Origin: Diplodia intermedia
Lineage: Eukaryota; Ascomycota; Dothideomycetes; Botryosphaeriales; Botryosphaeriaceae
Length of the DNA: 64,000 bases
Reading direction: 5' to 3'
Assembly (NCBI GenBank): GCA_021495925.1
Contig: JAKEKT010000051.1
Location: 1 to 64,000, forward strand
Below are positions 33,917 to 46,092 of the stretch, piece after piece (the stretch's first letter is position 1; every line of letters starts with the position of its first letter). A program made the translations under genes and the position numbers. The notes under the pieces are model-generated. The model saw nothing but the letters and a program-made list of their open reading frames with translations, ran no database searches and had not been told where the DNA came from.

Positions 33917-35078
33917 GCCATTGGCGATGGCTTGCAAGGAGCTTGTTTTGGGGAGTGACATCCACGGGGCGTTTGCTCATCGGAAGATCCGTAGAATGTG
34001 AAAGAAAGGGAACCAAGTGATCAGCTTGCTCTAATATACTAACATACCCTCTCACACTCCGGCTGCATGTAATAAATAGACCAATCGTAGATTTCTCTAA
34101 AAGGTGGAGAGGGAAGTGCCGTTGTCGAAAAGCTAGCAGTGCATGCTTCGCGTGTGAGGATGCTTAGATCACGAAAAGTGCTTGGGGGGATAACCAGCAA
34201 CAGCGTGGGTAGTCGGCAGCAAGGCTATTACCGCTATCACCAATGTTCTGAAGAGACTAGACTTCACAGAAGCCTTGGTTTGCTGTAGGCGGACGCTGAC
34301 AAGCTACGTGAGCTGAAAGACCACGCCATCTCGCCTTTACTGCATCAAGGGCACCACTCCTTCCGTCCCAGCCGCAACCCGTTCCCTCGAGACAATCCTT
34401 CATTGCATGATGCTGCCATATCCTATACCTAATCTATCTTTTCGCATTTGGTACATTTCCTATCCTACTCCTGAGAGCGAGAGAAATAAAACCCACCCGC
34501 TCCATTGTGCATTGGCTTCAGATATTCAGTTGCCCTGGTTGCAGTGCACGCGTGCAAGCAAAAACTCAATGAAGCAGTCAAATAAAGCCTTTCGGCCACC
34601 CCCGAGGACGTCTACGCCAAAGTGACTCCACTGTCCGAAGAGGAAAACGTGGGGTAGTTGGACACGAGACAAAAAGTGCAACCAACCATTGCGACCACCC
34701 AAAACAGCGCAGGTCTCTCTTCGTGCTTTTGTTTTTTTTTTCTGTCGCTCCGTGCTGATGAAAGCGAGAAGAACAGACCAGCCAAAACGAGTGATAAAAC
34801 AAGGAATGCAAAAAGCCGTTTCACAGAAGCCGTTTTTCAAAAAACGCCGTCGTCCATGGGAGTTTGTGCTGATGTGGTTCGATGGTATCAAAGACGCATG
34901 ACTTATTTGAAGACTCGTGCATGTTTGCGAGTCAACGCTGTTCTTGATCGTAGGGTAGGGAAAAGGAAATACGCCTGGGGAAAACTTGAGGGAGAAAAGG
35001 TCGCGAAGGCTGCCGTAGCCGATGTTAGAAGGAGTAGAGACCATCGTCTATCGGAGTGCCTGCAGGCTGTTAGAGCTT
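33917..35078. other. Convergent spacer, no gene seen
   Basis: Between the stops of the NFX1-type gene and PRP39, about 1.16 kb and AT-richer than coding DNA, with a T-run at 34730-34741. An open frame of 172 codons on the - strand (34526-35044) has no recognisable motif and an unordered composition; I read it as PRP39 3' flank. Confidence 0.5.
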
Positions 35079-37276
35079 TCAGTGGTTCGTAGCCCTGGGT
35101 CCATTGTCGGGTCTCACCAAGCTGTTAAGCGTCGACTGTTGTTGCTTGCCGAAGACACCCATGAGCTCTGGAACAGCGCCCTCCTTCGTGACCGTTGTAG
35201 CATGAGCAACGTTTCCCGAAGGCGATGCTTCAGCGCCCTCGGCAACTTGATCCAAGCGGAAGAACTCCTTTGCCATGTCCCTATCGCCATTCTCCATAAG
35301 GTAGATCATGAAGTCGTAGGTGAGCTGCCTAACCTCCTCTTGTGACAACTTGCTCTTCTGGGCAATCATACTGTGGACTTGTCTGATCGTTTCGGTCTGC
35401 TCCTTCTGCGTCGCATGGGTGGTCGGCTGCGCCATCTCGAACTTGAGATAGTCCTCCCAGAACTCACGGACACCAGGGTAAGCCTGGGCATTGCTCTGGA
35501 AAAGTTGGCGCGCGCCTGCCACATCGCCCTTAGACTTCAAAAGCAGCCCGGCCCATTTGGCGACAAGTGCGCCCTTGGCACTGTTGCTGGCCTCCGGTGA
35601 TTCGACCTGCTCACGGTAGACCTTGATGGCAGCATCGACACCATCTTGCCTCTTGGCCAGGTTGGCCCAAGATACGACGGTCTCAACGTGACCTGGAAGG
35701 TTGAACAAGATTGCCTCATGGATGGCGTGCGCAATGTCGACCCGCCCGGTCATTTCCTCGAACAGGGCATAGTGAAGCCGGACAGTCGGGCGAGCAATAG
35801 GGACGTACAAACAACTGGCACGCATGTAGATGTTGCGCGACTCCTCCTCGTGGCCTTCCTGCTTGTTCATCCAACGGGCGTAGCGAAGCCAGAACCTGTC
35901 TTCATACGCACATGTGACAAGGCACCTTTCGTACAAAAACTGGGTCCGCTCAAAGCCACCCTCAGCCTCCTCAAAGTCCAAGTACTTGTCCCAATTGACC
36001 AGCTGAGACTCATCAAGTTCGGTGACATGGAAGTACGGGCGCTTGATCTCCTGCTCATAGGTCCAGCGCTTGGTCGTTTCCGTCTGGGTCTTGTGGAAGG
36101 TTTCCAGGTGATGGGCGTCGATACGGGTGCGCAGGTCACGCTCAATTTCGATCTCGGTCTTGGCACTCGAGGCCGGATCCACCATGAGCTCATTGCGGAA
36201 CTGGTTGAGCATGTCGGCAGGGACAAGTTCAGTGATTGGGCGGGTCTGGGCAAGCTGGCGGAAGCGCTCAAAGTACCGGGCGTACTGGTGCATGGGAATG
36301 GCGATGATGCGCTGGAGGATGGCGAAGATCTTGTCGACGGACTCCAAGCGCTCTTCAAACTCCAGATATTTGTCCCAGAAGGGGTGGGCCAGGAAGTCCA
36401 GGCCGACGCAGGCGGCGCCGCGCTCGAAGAGCCTGGAAGAGCCGGTCAGCTTGCTCCGCGCCGAAGATACGTAGGGGGAGACGGAGTGGGTAGGGCAGCA
36501 AACAAGTTCAAGTGGATTTTCGGAGCATGGTTAGGGTGATCCAAATTCATGCGAGATCGGTGGAGGGAATGCTTCTGCTCAGCTGCCACTCGCGGCAGTT
36601 CCAAAGACAAGACAAGGAAAGCGTCTGAAGACACAGCGTGAGAGGTCGCAACACAGTCGTCGAGATTGGCACCAAGGTCTCACCAAGCTCCAAGCTACGC
36701 CCAGGCCGAGGAGGAATGGGAGGATGACCGGAGGTCGGCAGTCGGCACAAGGCCGGCGAAACGGCCGCGGGAGCTGAATGTTGAGTATGGGGAAGGAAAC
36801 GCCAGCCGCTGATACTTACTCTCGAATCACGTCGGAGTCGTGATTGGTCTCGACCTTGAAGCCGCAGTAGTTGGCCCACAGGTCGACGGAGCTGGCAATG
36901 CTGGCGACGCCGCGTTCGTAGACCATCTCCGCGGCCTCGGTGCCGGCAATCGAGAACTCCAGGTCGGCGTACTTCTTCCAGTATCCAAAGAATAGCGGGA
37001 AGCGAGCTAGGAAGCGGTCGTAGATGGCGCGGGTTGCGGCGATGGAGCTGGGGCTCGAGTTGCGGTTCAGGCCGCCCTCGAGGCTCTCGGCGGTGCGGAC
37101 GAGCTTCTCCCACGTCTCGAAGTCATCACAGTTGTCGAACTGCAGGATCCAGCATCGGAATTAGCTCGCCGCCGCCTTCCAGCGCGATGCGGGCGCGTGG
37201 GGGGACTTACGACTTCAAGATTCAACTTCTTGAGCTCGGCGTATTCTTCACCGTCAAGGAAGTTCAGATCCGCCAT
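35079..37276 (-). CDS. PRP39: PRP39, U1 snRNP splicing factor
   Basis: Three exons: 37276-37211, 37139-36820, 36432-35079; introns 71 and 387 nt; 579 aa. Built almost wholly of HAT (half-a-TPR) repeats, with the spaced aromatic pattern seen in W-E-K-L, FWDKYLEFEE, RFWLRYARWM, VSWANLAKRQ and EFWEDYLKFE. The short N-terminus MADLNFLDGEEYAELKKL leads directly into the first repeat. Prp39 is a stable U1 snRNP subunit that helps 5' splice-site recognition and, with Prp42 or as a homodimer, scaffolds U1-70K and U1C. The second intron is about seven times the local norm. ATG 37276 is the only start that keeps the N-terminal segment and a canonical GTAAGT donor. Confidence 0.95.
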
Positions 37277-37659
37277 GGCGTCCGGAAGTGCGCAGGGCGT
37301 CGGTTGCGGCGCGCGGTGGAAGGGTGCAAGGACGTGGCAGGTGAAGGCGCGGGTGCTGAGGGGTGGGCAGGTGCGAGGGTGATGTCGGGCGTTGGACGGG
37401 GCGGCTCGAAGATGACGGCAAAGCTCGAGGTTGCAGCAGAGCCGCACGGACTCGCGGGGCCCAGGCCGCCGCAAGCTCCAGCTCTGCGTCCGCCGTGCAC
37501 CCTTTGGAGTGCACCGGGCCGCCGAGAGAACGAAAAAAGGTATCCATTTGAAGCCTACGTGGACATCGACACCGTCCTGAGAATGGTATATGTAGCTACC
37601 CGCCAGCGCGCTCCAGACGCCTGCCCCTCCAATCATCACGCTTCCCTCGTTCCGCTGCG
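37277..37659. other. PRP39 leader / tandem spacer
   Basis: A 383-bp interval between two genes both read on the - strand. GC-rich; no gene seen. It should hold the PRP39 promoter and the end of the upstream transcript. Confidence 0.45.
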
Positions 37660-38838
37660 TCACGAGGCCTTCTGGTCTTTCGCATACTTCAACGTATCGC
37701 TTGTTGCGAATGAGAACGGGCTCTTGGACATGTCCGGGCTGCGCGGGCTGATGGGCAACGCGAATAAGTCATCTTCATGCTCGTCGTCCTCCGCCGTTTG
37801 TGCTGCCATCGGCGCGAACCCTCCAGCAAACGCGTTCAGCGAACCCATTCCTGCCGCCTGCTGCTGCTGCTGCTGCGCAAGGATTTCCGGTGGAGGCACC
37901 GCTGCTGCCACCCTCCGCGGCGCCAGCTGCGCGTCCTGCGCCCGCTGATCTTGCTGCTGTTGCTGCTGCGGTGCTTGCGCCGGCTTTGCGGCTAGCACAG
38001 CTGGGTTTTCCTTGAACGCGGCGAACGACGACACGGCCACGTCCGACGACTCGGGTGACAGCGGGCCAGCGAGCGCCGGGCCCTCGTTCCTGGCACTGCT
38101 GCCCTCGCGCGCGCTCAGGTCCTTCTGGCTCGTGCCGATCTTCAGTCCCTTGAGCTTGTCCATCAGGCGGCCGCCTCCGGGGGACCGCGGGCTGCTTGGG
38201 CTGGCCGGGTGGTCGCTCTTGGGCAGGCTGATGCTGGGCCGCGACGCCACGCCAAAGTTCTGCTCGATCCATTCCTTCTCCTGCATGGCCATGACGAAGG
38301 CGATGCCCTCGACGTTGGTGCGCGCCTCGGCATCGATCTCCTTCTGCAGCGCCTGCAGCCGGCGCTTCGCCCAGATGGTGTGCAGCACGCCCTTCTTGCC
38401 CGCCTGCCGCGCGGTGGCGCCCAGCTCCGGGGGGAAGATGGCGGGCAGCGAGTTGGTGCGCCAGGTGACGGCGGGCTTGGAGGCGTCGGCGGGGCGGTGG
38501 GTGAGGGTGACGGCGGGCGGGACGGGCACGCCGGGCGGCAGCAGGAAGTACAGGCGGTTGATGTCGTTGCTCGTCTGGTCGTCGGCGGGCAGCACGGTGC
38601 TCTTGCCCTCCCACGAGATGTGCCAATCGCCGCGGTGGCGGCGTGTCGTCTCGTCGTCCTCCCACTCGACCATGACGATCTTGGTGCCCTCCTGGCCGTG
38701 GCCGGCCTCGAACTCGAAGCGCACCAGCGCGTTCGAGTTGGACAGACTCGGCGACTCGACCTCATCCTTGAAGCTGCCGTCGGCGGCCGACGTGTCGACG
38801 GGGTCGAAGGGCGGCGGGGTGGGCGACGCTTGCGCCAT
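37660..38838 (-). CDS. Unrecognised protein, conserved-looking globular N-terminal domain
   Basis: A single exon of 392 aa. Residues about 35-130 look like a compact beta-rich domain (NALVRFEFEAGHGQEGTKIV, then WHISWEGKSTVLPADD, then INRLYFLLPPGVPVPPAVTL). A helical stretch follows (about 150-195: KKGVLHTIWAKRRLQALQKE, then EGIAFVMAMQEKEWIEQNFG). The rest is low-complexity Ser/Pro/Gln/Ala with polyglutamine, ending in an acidic patch (EDDEHEDDLFALP). I cannot place it in a named family with confidence; the ordered first half suggests a real, possibly widely conserved fungal protein. Third-position GC is very high, so other frames are open too; composition and domain-like texture favour this frame. 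No signal peptide or membrane helix. Confidence 0.75.
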   Translation of the reverse strand: MAQASPTPPPFDPVDTSAADGSFKDEVESPSLSNSNALVRFEFEAGHGQEGTKIVMVEWEDDETTRRHRGDWHISWEGKSTVLPADDQTSNDINRLYFLLPPGVPVPPAVTLTHRPADASKPAVTWRTNSLPAIFPPELGATARQAGKKGVLHTIWAKRRLQALQKEIDAEARTNVEGIAFVMAMQEKEWIEQNFGVASRPSISLPKSDHPASPSSPRSPGGGRLMDKLKGLKIGTSQKDLSAREGSSARNEGPALAGPLSPESSDVAVSSFAAFKENPAVLAAKPAQAPQQQQQQDQRAQDAQLAPRRVAAAVPPPEILAQQQQQQAAGMGSLNAFAGGFAPMAAQTAEDDEHEDDLFALPISPRSPDMSKSPFSFATSDTLKYAKDQKAS

Positions 38839-39971
38839 TGCGAAGCCGGAGACGCAGCGCGGGCGGAGCGGTGCGGAGTGGTGCTCGGTCTGGTCTGGGC
38901 CTAGGCGTGGACGGAGAGGCAGTGGCTGGTGGTATTCCCAATCCCAAGGGGCGCTGCAGAGAAGGGCGACTCGGACGGAAGGTGAGGCCGCGGGCTCTAG
39001 AGTATACTAGGCGCGAGCAAGTCGTGCCATCTCTCTCGCCGAAGCAACAGTGCCCGTCTGATTTCTTGGTGGATTTCTATTTTTGGCAATGCTCCGTCTT
39101 ATGCTTGGCCCGTGCCGCTCATGCGTAGTCAGCCGGCCGAGCACCAGCGACGCTGTAACGAGTCGAGATTGGGCAAATTTTATATCGCCGTCGCCCGCCA
39201 CGCCTCCAATCTCAAGCGCGCCGTGGGCAGCGCCGTGGGTTGGCAGTCTCGAAGCGCGCCACCACCTGCACGAGAAGCCGGCCCGATGGCTCCACTGCTG
39301 CCGGCGACGGCTGCAGATGCGTCGAACCAAACAGCCGGCCCAATCAGCGCGCCGCTGCCGCCTTTCCCACCTTCCCGGCCGAAGACACAACCCCTAACCT
39401 CCATTTCACTCCCGCCCGTCACGCTGCGCTCTTTGGCCCCGCATCTTAATAGCGATCAGCGGAGCCCCCTTCATTCGGAGAAGACCTCACTTGAAGCGTA
39501 TATTGCTATACCTATGCTCTCTCTATGTTACACCCCCTGAGATGGCCCGTCGTACCGCTGCCCCAATCCCAATCTCCCAACCCCTATCGGCAGCAACCTG
39601 AGAAATTGACGCCTGAACCCCCGATTGCTTAGCGCACGAAGCTAAGCGCAGACAATGCTCTGAACATGCATGCGAACTCATCAAGTCATCCGGCAATGCC
39701 CTGTTCTCCTGAACGCCGTAAGCCAGACGATGCATGCTAACTGTCTAAATGATGCGAGAGAGATTAAATGGTGGGTATAAAACAACAGAGGCAAGAAATA
39801 TGTGCAGAAGAAGACAAAAGTGTGTGTGTGTACGTGTCGTTGATCCTGCAGTGTCCGGTTGCGGGTATCGTTGGGTATATCGGCCGTCTCGTCGTAGTAT
39901 GTACTTCCGTGGTGGTGTTTTTTGGGGGTGAGGGGCAACAATCAGACCAGGATGCACCGGGGGGAAGGCTT
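38839..39971. other. Intergenic, no gene seen
   Basis: About 1.1 kb between the start of the gene ending at 38838 and the stop of the Zn2Cys6 gene. The first half is GC-rich, the second AT-richer with a short GT repeat near 39821-39831. No coding or RNA gene supported. Confidence 0.5.
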
Positions 39972-41991
39972 CTAGATCAACAAGAAGTCCCAGCCCTTCT
40001 GGTGCATCACGTCCCGCCAGTGGACGCTCCGCTTGTCCCCCCTCAAGAGGCTGTCGTCATTGATGACCCAGACATCCTTCAGGAGCTCCCTAATGCGGCC
40101 AAAAGAGCCGACCTCGGCCGTTTCTCCCATAAGAGCGGCGCGCTCTGCGAACATGGATCGGAATGCCGATCCCTCGAGCGAGTAAGACCCCGCGACGAGG
40201 AGCGGCCAGACCAAAGAGCGGTCGAAGCCTTCGGGTCCCGCGGGAATGAAGCTCATCGCCTCGGTCAGCTGGTCCACCAGGCCGACGCTGGTAGGGGACT
40301 GCCGATCAAAGTCGGGCACCAGGCTGCACAGATAGATGCGGGCGGCAATGCGGAAGACCGTCGTCATGTTCGACTTCAGCTGCTTCGGGCGGATGGCCCC
40401 CGTCGACGAGTAACAGTTGGCCAGGGGACCCGACGAGTGCTCAGTCAGGTTGATCTGGTCACCGAGCAGCTTGATGTGTGCGCACAGCGTGACATCATCC
40501 ATGTTCTCCATCTTCACCGCTTCAAGGCATGCAATCTCGGATATCAAATACATAATCTGATCGTCGCAGCCCATCAGCTCGGCGAGTCCGGTCGGTGAGC
40601 TAGCCAGCATCTTTTCGCGGTAGCAGTGCGCGAAGAGCGGGGACCTGCCAAGCATGGTTGCGCCCAGGATGTCAATCCAGGAGGCAAGAGTCATGTTGAA
40701 GGGCGGCTGCGCGTGGGGGTTGCCGTTAAGAGCGAGCAGGTGCTGAGGAAGCTCGAGCTTCTCGATCAGGCTCTGGGCGGCCTGGAAGTGCGAGTGCCAC
40801 GGAATGTCGGGAAGCGTGTCGTCGGGACGGCCCACAGCGCACTGGAAGAAAATCATGGCGAGTGCCGCCTCGAGGATTTGCATGTGGTCGGTGTCCCTGC
40901 CGAGGGCCTCGCACAGCTCCGAAATGGTCTGGTACCGGTGACGCACAATGTCATTGTCAATCTGCTCGCCCTCGAGGTGCTCGGAGTTTTTCAGGTGCTG
41001 TGCAGCGATGCTGAGGCAGCAGTGCAGGTAGCACTTGTTGGACTCGAGCGCGGGAAGAACAACATCCGAGCGCGCAGAACCGTGCTGGTTGACTTCCAAG
41101 ATGGGAAAGATCAGGCGAAGCACATTGTCAATGAAATGGTTGAGCAAGTGCTGGTCACCCTCCTCGACCTGGATGGTGGCCTGGTGCGAGGGAGTAAACG
41201 GTCCGTGCGGGAAGTCGAAAAAATTGAAATCGAGAGGCTCCTCAGTGAACTCCTCCTTTTGCTCGAAGAAATCCTGCTGGATCCAGTTTTCCGGGCAGGC
41301 CGGCAGGCCGTTGAGTGCGGGCGGCTGGAAGGTGCTAAAGGTGGAGATGGTGGAGTCTCTCCGCGTCGGGATGTCATTCACGAACATCTGGCGCTCGGTC
41401 TTGATATCCACCTCGTACGGGGGGAAGTGCTGAAATTGAGCGTACGAGTCGTACATGGGCTGCGGCATCCCGACAGAGTAAATGTGGGGCGGCGAAACAT
41501 GGTTGAAGTCGCCGGAAAATTGCGAGTCGATGGACGCTGCGCGGGTCTTGGAATGGCCGTCGGAGTAGGCGTCAGAGGTCGGGAGAGAGTGGCAGAGGCT
41601 CGGAGGGGTGTTGGGGTTCAGCGAGGCGGCTTGCGATGACTTCTCGTTGAGCTTGGTGCGCTTGATGATGTTTTTGATCTTTTCCTTGTGGGCGCGGCGG
41701 TGCTCGTTGTTGCTCCACCACATGGGTCTCTTGTATTCGCACTGGAGGCCGAGGTGCCTGCAGGCCTTGCAGCCCGGCTTTCCCTCATCACACTTCTTCC
41801 TCCGCAGACGGCATGTGAAACAGCCTAGACCATGGTCAGCTCCAGCCGTGGCGACGCGACGTTGCGAGCGACTTACCGGTGCGCGATCTCCTGTGCATCT
41901 TGGTCGAAGACTGCTTCGCACTCGCGGTCATGTTGGTGCCCACCATGTTGGTCGCGGATTTTTGGACGGATGCCGACGTGGCAGACGACAT
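39972..41991 (-). CDS. Zn2Cys6 transcription factor (Fungal_trans_2-like)
   Basis: Two exons, 41991-41877 and 41824-39972 (52-nt intron), 655 aa. The binuclear zinc cluster has six cysteines, at 40, 43, 50, 57, 60 and 67 (C-x2-C-x6-C-x6-C-x2-C-x6-C), preceded by a basic HRRSRT. The intron splits the cluster just before its first cysteine. The following RPMWWSNNEHRRAHKEKIKNI linker is typical of the Fungal_trans_2 class. A Ser/Pro/Asn-rich segment (about 85-230) leads into a helical regulatory domain to the C-terminus (e.g. LLNHFIDNVLRLIFPILEVN). Predicted nuclear, DNA-binding; the target genes cannot be inferred. It has a very long upstream region (3.4 kb) shared with the SAM/PH gene. Start: the only ATG upstream of the cluster that splices in frame. 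Confidence 0.9.
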
Positions 41992-44900
41992 CGGGAAGTA
42001 CTGGGACGGTGTTTATAAGAAGCCGATAAAACAATGCAACGCGCAATGCCGCTAATGCACGACGGGAGGGATCCGTAAGGGACTGTGAGGATCAAGCGGA
42101 ACACTATTAGATTAATGATTGAAAACCAAAGTCTGACCTGCGGACTTTGGACGGGAGGTAAGAAACAAAAAGAGGGCAAATTATTCAGACCAGTGCTGCT
42201 GCCTTTCCCAGGACGGTGAGGGGGAGTACCTTATATGTTTCTTCTTGGGAGAGAAAGACAGCTAATAGCTCCACATCTATTCTTAGAGGCCTGCAGCGGG
42301 CTTGCTCCGGAGGCTGGGAAAGCAAGCCCGAGTGCCACGGTGGAGGGGTGCAGGCATCAGCGATTGGTGGTAGACGGTCGATTGGTTGCTCGTCACCCCG
42401 CCCGGGCCACATGCACGAAGGCACGCTATTTTTGAGAGCCGCCGCGGCAGGCCGGCGTGCGGCCCAAGCTTCAAAGAGGGGTACACGCTGGGCGGGCGGA
42501 CAGCTATCGACGGGCTATCTTCCCTGGGCAGATCCGCCACGGCAGGGTGCGGAGGAGAAACGGCATAGGGATTAGCCCGGCAAGCCCTCGATCCAGGGCT
42601 TCCTTTTGGGGCCTTTGCGGGAAAAAAATGTCGTGATAGTGATCTTACTTTCTAGGTTGGCTTCGCTTGAGTGGCTGCCGGCAGCAGGATGCATCAGGGG
42701 AATACTTGCAGCTTGCGCTGAGGGCTTTGCGGGCCGCCCGTTACTCGAGATGATCAATGGCGATCACAACGCATGAATATTGCCAATCCGGCTGCCGATG
42801 ACGCCGCTGCTGTCACTGCGTGCTGTACCACGGCGCGGGAATGTCAGCGGCCGAAGAAGGAAGGCCGTCTGCTCCGTGAGACGCTAGGGTGGCCTGAGCC
42901 GTGTGACCGAGTCGCCGTCCGGCGCTCTCGAGCCAGACCGACCGAGTTCGTGCGGTCACAGCATCCGGGCCGTCCAAGACAGCGGAGCGCGTCTGGAGCC
43001 GTTGAGGAAGGAGGTTGGGCTTGGAAGGCGTACAAGACCAGATTGGTGCAACCGTGCAACGACATCGGCCGTGGGGTTGGATCCGGCAAGACCTGGCGAA
43101 GTTTCCCAGCCATGACAGGCGTCGTCGGCTGGAAGACCGTGGCAATCCCGGCAATCGTTGGCTGCAGCGCGATGTGATGGTGGTGCGTGGTGCATGACAA
43201 GCTCTTGCTCCGCTAGTTTAGGCTGGGAACCGTGCGCCTCGGGCGCTGCCGTCTCTGCCAATCGCGCAGCCCAACGGGTGTGGGGTGCAAGGACAGAGAT
43301 TGAGCTGGCAGGGACCAGGGCCCACCCACGCCGGCCGACGAAAATAAAGACAGCTAAATGTCCCGATCGGGTGCGTGATTGCAGGCTAATTAGCCGCCGG
43401 CGGTCGCCATAATTAGCCCGCGCCGCGCACCCTCCGGCAACGGCTGCTGATTGGCTGCCGACAAGATTTCCTAATATGCCCGGCTGACCTCGCTCGGCGA
43501 ATGTGAGCTGAGAGAGACGTACCCACCTGACTCGAGGCTCCCGTGACGCTGGTAAATTGGAGACGGCCATCGACTCATTGCCTGAGCGGTGCGGCGGGCG
43601 CTCTTGTCGCGGCACCGGTGGCTATCTGGCCAAAATCCTGCTGGCCCAGCCTCATTGTTGAGAGCGTCGCGGGGCGATTCTCGGAGACGGCATTGAAGAG
43701 GTGGAGCGACGATGGCGAATCGAGGACGCAAATGGCGGGGTGTGCTGGCACCGAGCATGGGATCCCTCGCCAGCCCAATCTCCGGGCGAACGCTGCTTTT
43801 GCTCCCAGCGCAGAGCTGCGTGGCTGCACGATCAAAGCATGCGCACGGAAGCGGACGGCGAGGCGACGATACACAGCAGAGATTCATCAAGGTGGAGCAC
43901 GCAGAGCGTCGTACCCGTCGCCCGGTGCAGGCGTCGTCCTGGCATGAGCGGAGCCGGTGGCAATCCTCGCGATGGACGCCCCGCCGGACAGATTTTTACT
44001 GTCTTGGTCGCACCGAGTGGATAGAAGTGGACTGGGCCGCATAGCGCGTGCGGTCATGTGAGAAGATGGAGGAGGCGTTCGCAGACTGGTTGGCCGCTCG
44101 CCTGGTCACCGCCATCGGCTTCGGTGCTTGGGCGGTGCAACGTGAAGGAGCGGTCTGGGCCCGGCACTCTGGCGGCGTCGTCACAGGCGGACGTTGCACG
44201 CAGGATGCGGTCGCGGTGGAAATTGGTGTTTGATTGAGGCCGTCGACACAATATTGGTGCGGGCAGCAGCAGCGGGCATGCACCGACACGCATCCGCGCA
44301 GCGTGCGTCCGAGGCCTGAGGACGGGACGGGTCGAGTCGAGTTGAGTCGAGTCCCGTCGCGTCGCGTCGCGTCGGCTCGGGGAAGATGCTTCCGCCATGA
44401 CGCAGGCACGTCGCCTCTCTGGCCTGGCAGCCGCAACACCCTGCCGCGCCATTGCTGCCCTACGCATCCACCCGCCCCGTCGCCCCTTTTGCGGTCTGGC
44501 AGCTCTGGCGAAGTTTCTGCTGCCATGCGTGGCGCCGCAACACCAGGCCGGTGCGGCTCCGGCGGCGCGCGGTCAGACCGGCTGCTGGCCAGCCGCGGGC
44601 GGCCCGCCGCCCAAGATCCCAGGTCACGCAAGCGGGCAAAGCTCGCGAGCCACCACGGCCGTTGATCTCCTCGCGCCGCGCAGTCCCTTGGCCCCGCCAG
44701 CCCGCCGCCCGCCCCTAGCCCGCGCCGTCCGAGCACGAGTCGCACACGAGTTCCAATGTTCCAGCATCCATGGATCGCGCAGCGCATGCGCATGTACATG
44801 TAGTGACACAGGAGCAGCTGGCAGGAAACGGGAAGACCATGGCAGCCACGCTGCACGCCTCGCACGCTCCTCGTCGCTCCCGCGCCTGTCGTGCCGAAGC

Positions 44901-45415
44901 GAGACGGGCCTTTGCGAGGATCCCTGGCGTGACTCCGCTACTGATACGCCGCAAAATGCCCCGTTTTGGGGCGTGAGGCGCGCCAGCCTCGCAGGGGCGG
45001 GCGAATCAGCGGACGCAGCGGGGATCTTGCTTGTGCTGCCCTATTTAAGCGCCGGCGGGAGAGCCCAGTCAACGCGCGCAGCACGCGGCGGCGGTGCGGA
45101 TTGGCCGGGCAGGAGGCTTTCCGTGCTGGCCCGCGCGATGTGCTCTGCTGCGACCACACCGCATCTGCTGCGCGCCCGCAATTGGAGAGCCCGGCGTCTC
45201 ATCCAGAGCACGCCCGAAACCGTTTGACATACTAAAGCCCGCGATGGCTCCCACCGCCCGCAGGGTCCGTATACGTGTTTCCGTCTTGCCAGCGCCTTTG
45301 CCGTGACCCATGTAGATCTGCGCTCGAAGAAAAGTCCTGCTCCCGAGTAACCCACCGCTCCACGTAGCCAGCTCCCAGCTTCCTCTCAGCTGCTGTCGAG
45401 CGTGCCTCCGTCATA
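41992..45415. other. 3.4-kb gene-free divergent interval
   Basis: Between the starts of the Zn2Cys6 gene and the SAM/PH gene. Frames of 200-290 codons exist on both strands (e.g. - 43996-44865, + 44397-45227), but they overlap, are rich in Arg/Ala/Pro and lack motifs, as expected for GC-rich non-coding DNA. A pentanucleotide repeat lies near 44331-44381. Probably long promoters or leaders; an unannotated RNA is possible. Confidence 0.45.
44331..44381. repeat. GTCGA / GTCGC pentanucleotide microsatellite
   Basis: Imperfect tandem of about ten five-base units; GTCGA-type units change to GTCGC-type units along the array. Within the long SAM/PH upstream interval. Confidence 0.7.
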
Positions 45416-46044
45416 ATGGTACGTCCTCCGGGCCCCCGCTCTGCTGCTTTTCCTGACCGCGCCCTGCTGCAGGCGGCACAAACTCCCATGACGCCTCTAC
45501 CCCCGGGCGTGGAGATGTTCCAGCGCGGCAAGATGCAACCCTTCTTCGCCGTGCGCTCCGACAAGCCGCGGCCCGTCTCCGAGGCCACCGAGATCTTCGA
45601 TACCGACTTCGAGGACGAGTCGAGCGAGTTCGAGGAGGACGCGCAGTCGCCCAAGTTCAGCTTCGAATCCGTAAGTCTTTCCCGCCACCCCAGGCCCCGG
45701 GCTTGTGCCTGACCCGAGTGGCGCAGAACGACAGCAGAAAGAGCCAGACGACAATATCAACCTACGATGAGGTGCCCACGCCGCACTCGAGCCGGCATTT
45801 CCACTTCGACCTGCAGCAGCAGATGCAGGAGCTGAAGCCCGTGGACGGACCCCGAGGCCCCCATCTCTTCCGCTCCTCCCTGTCGTCTGCCGAATTCAAC
45901 TACGAGTACGCACTGCAGATGTCGCCGCTGCTGCCGAGACACACGCCGCCCAGAGCCGAGACCGCCTTCCGAGCCGAGACCGCCTTCCGCGACGAGCCCA
46001 CTCCAGTGCCCTTTCAGCACGCCTACGACCCGCACGACCACGAA

Positions 46045-46092
<48 letters not shown>

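Noticed and set aside
34526..35044. 172-codon frame on the - strand next to PRP39
   Set aside because: No motif and AT-rich 3'-flank character; better explained as PRP39 downstream sequence.
42956..43615. Open frame of 219 codons on the - strand
   Set aside because: Biased composition, no domain-like texture, competing frames on the other strand.
43996..45227. Long open frames on both strands (289 and 276 codons) upstream of the SAM/PH gene
   Set aside because: They overlap each other, are dominated by Arg, Ala and Pro, and show no family motif or splice logic; this is what GC-rich non-coding DNA gives by chance.
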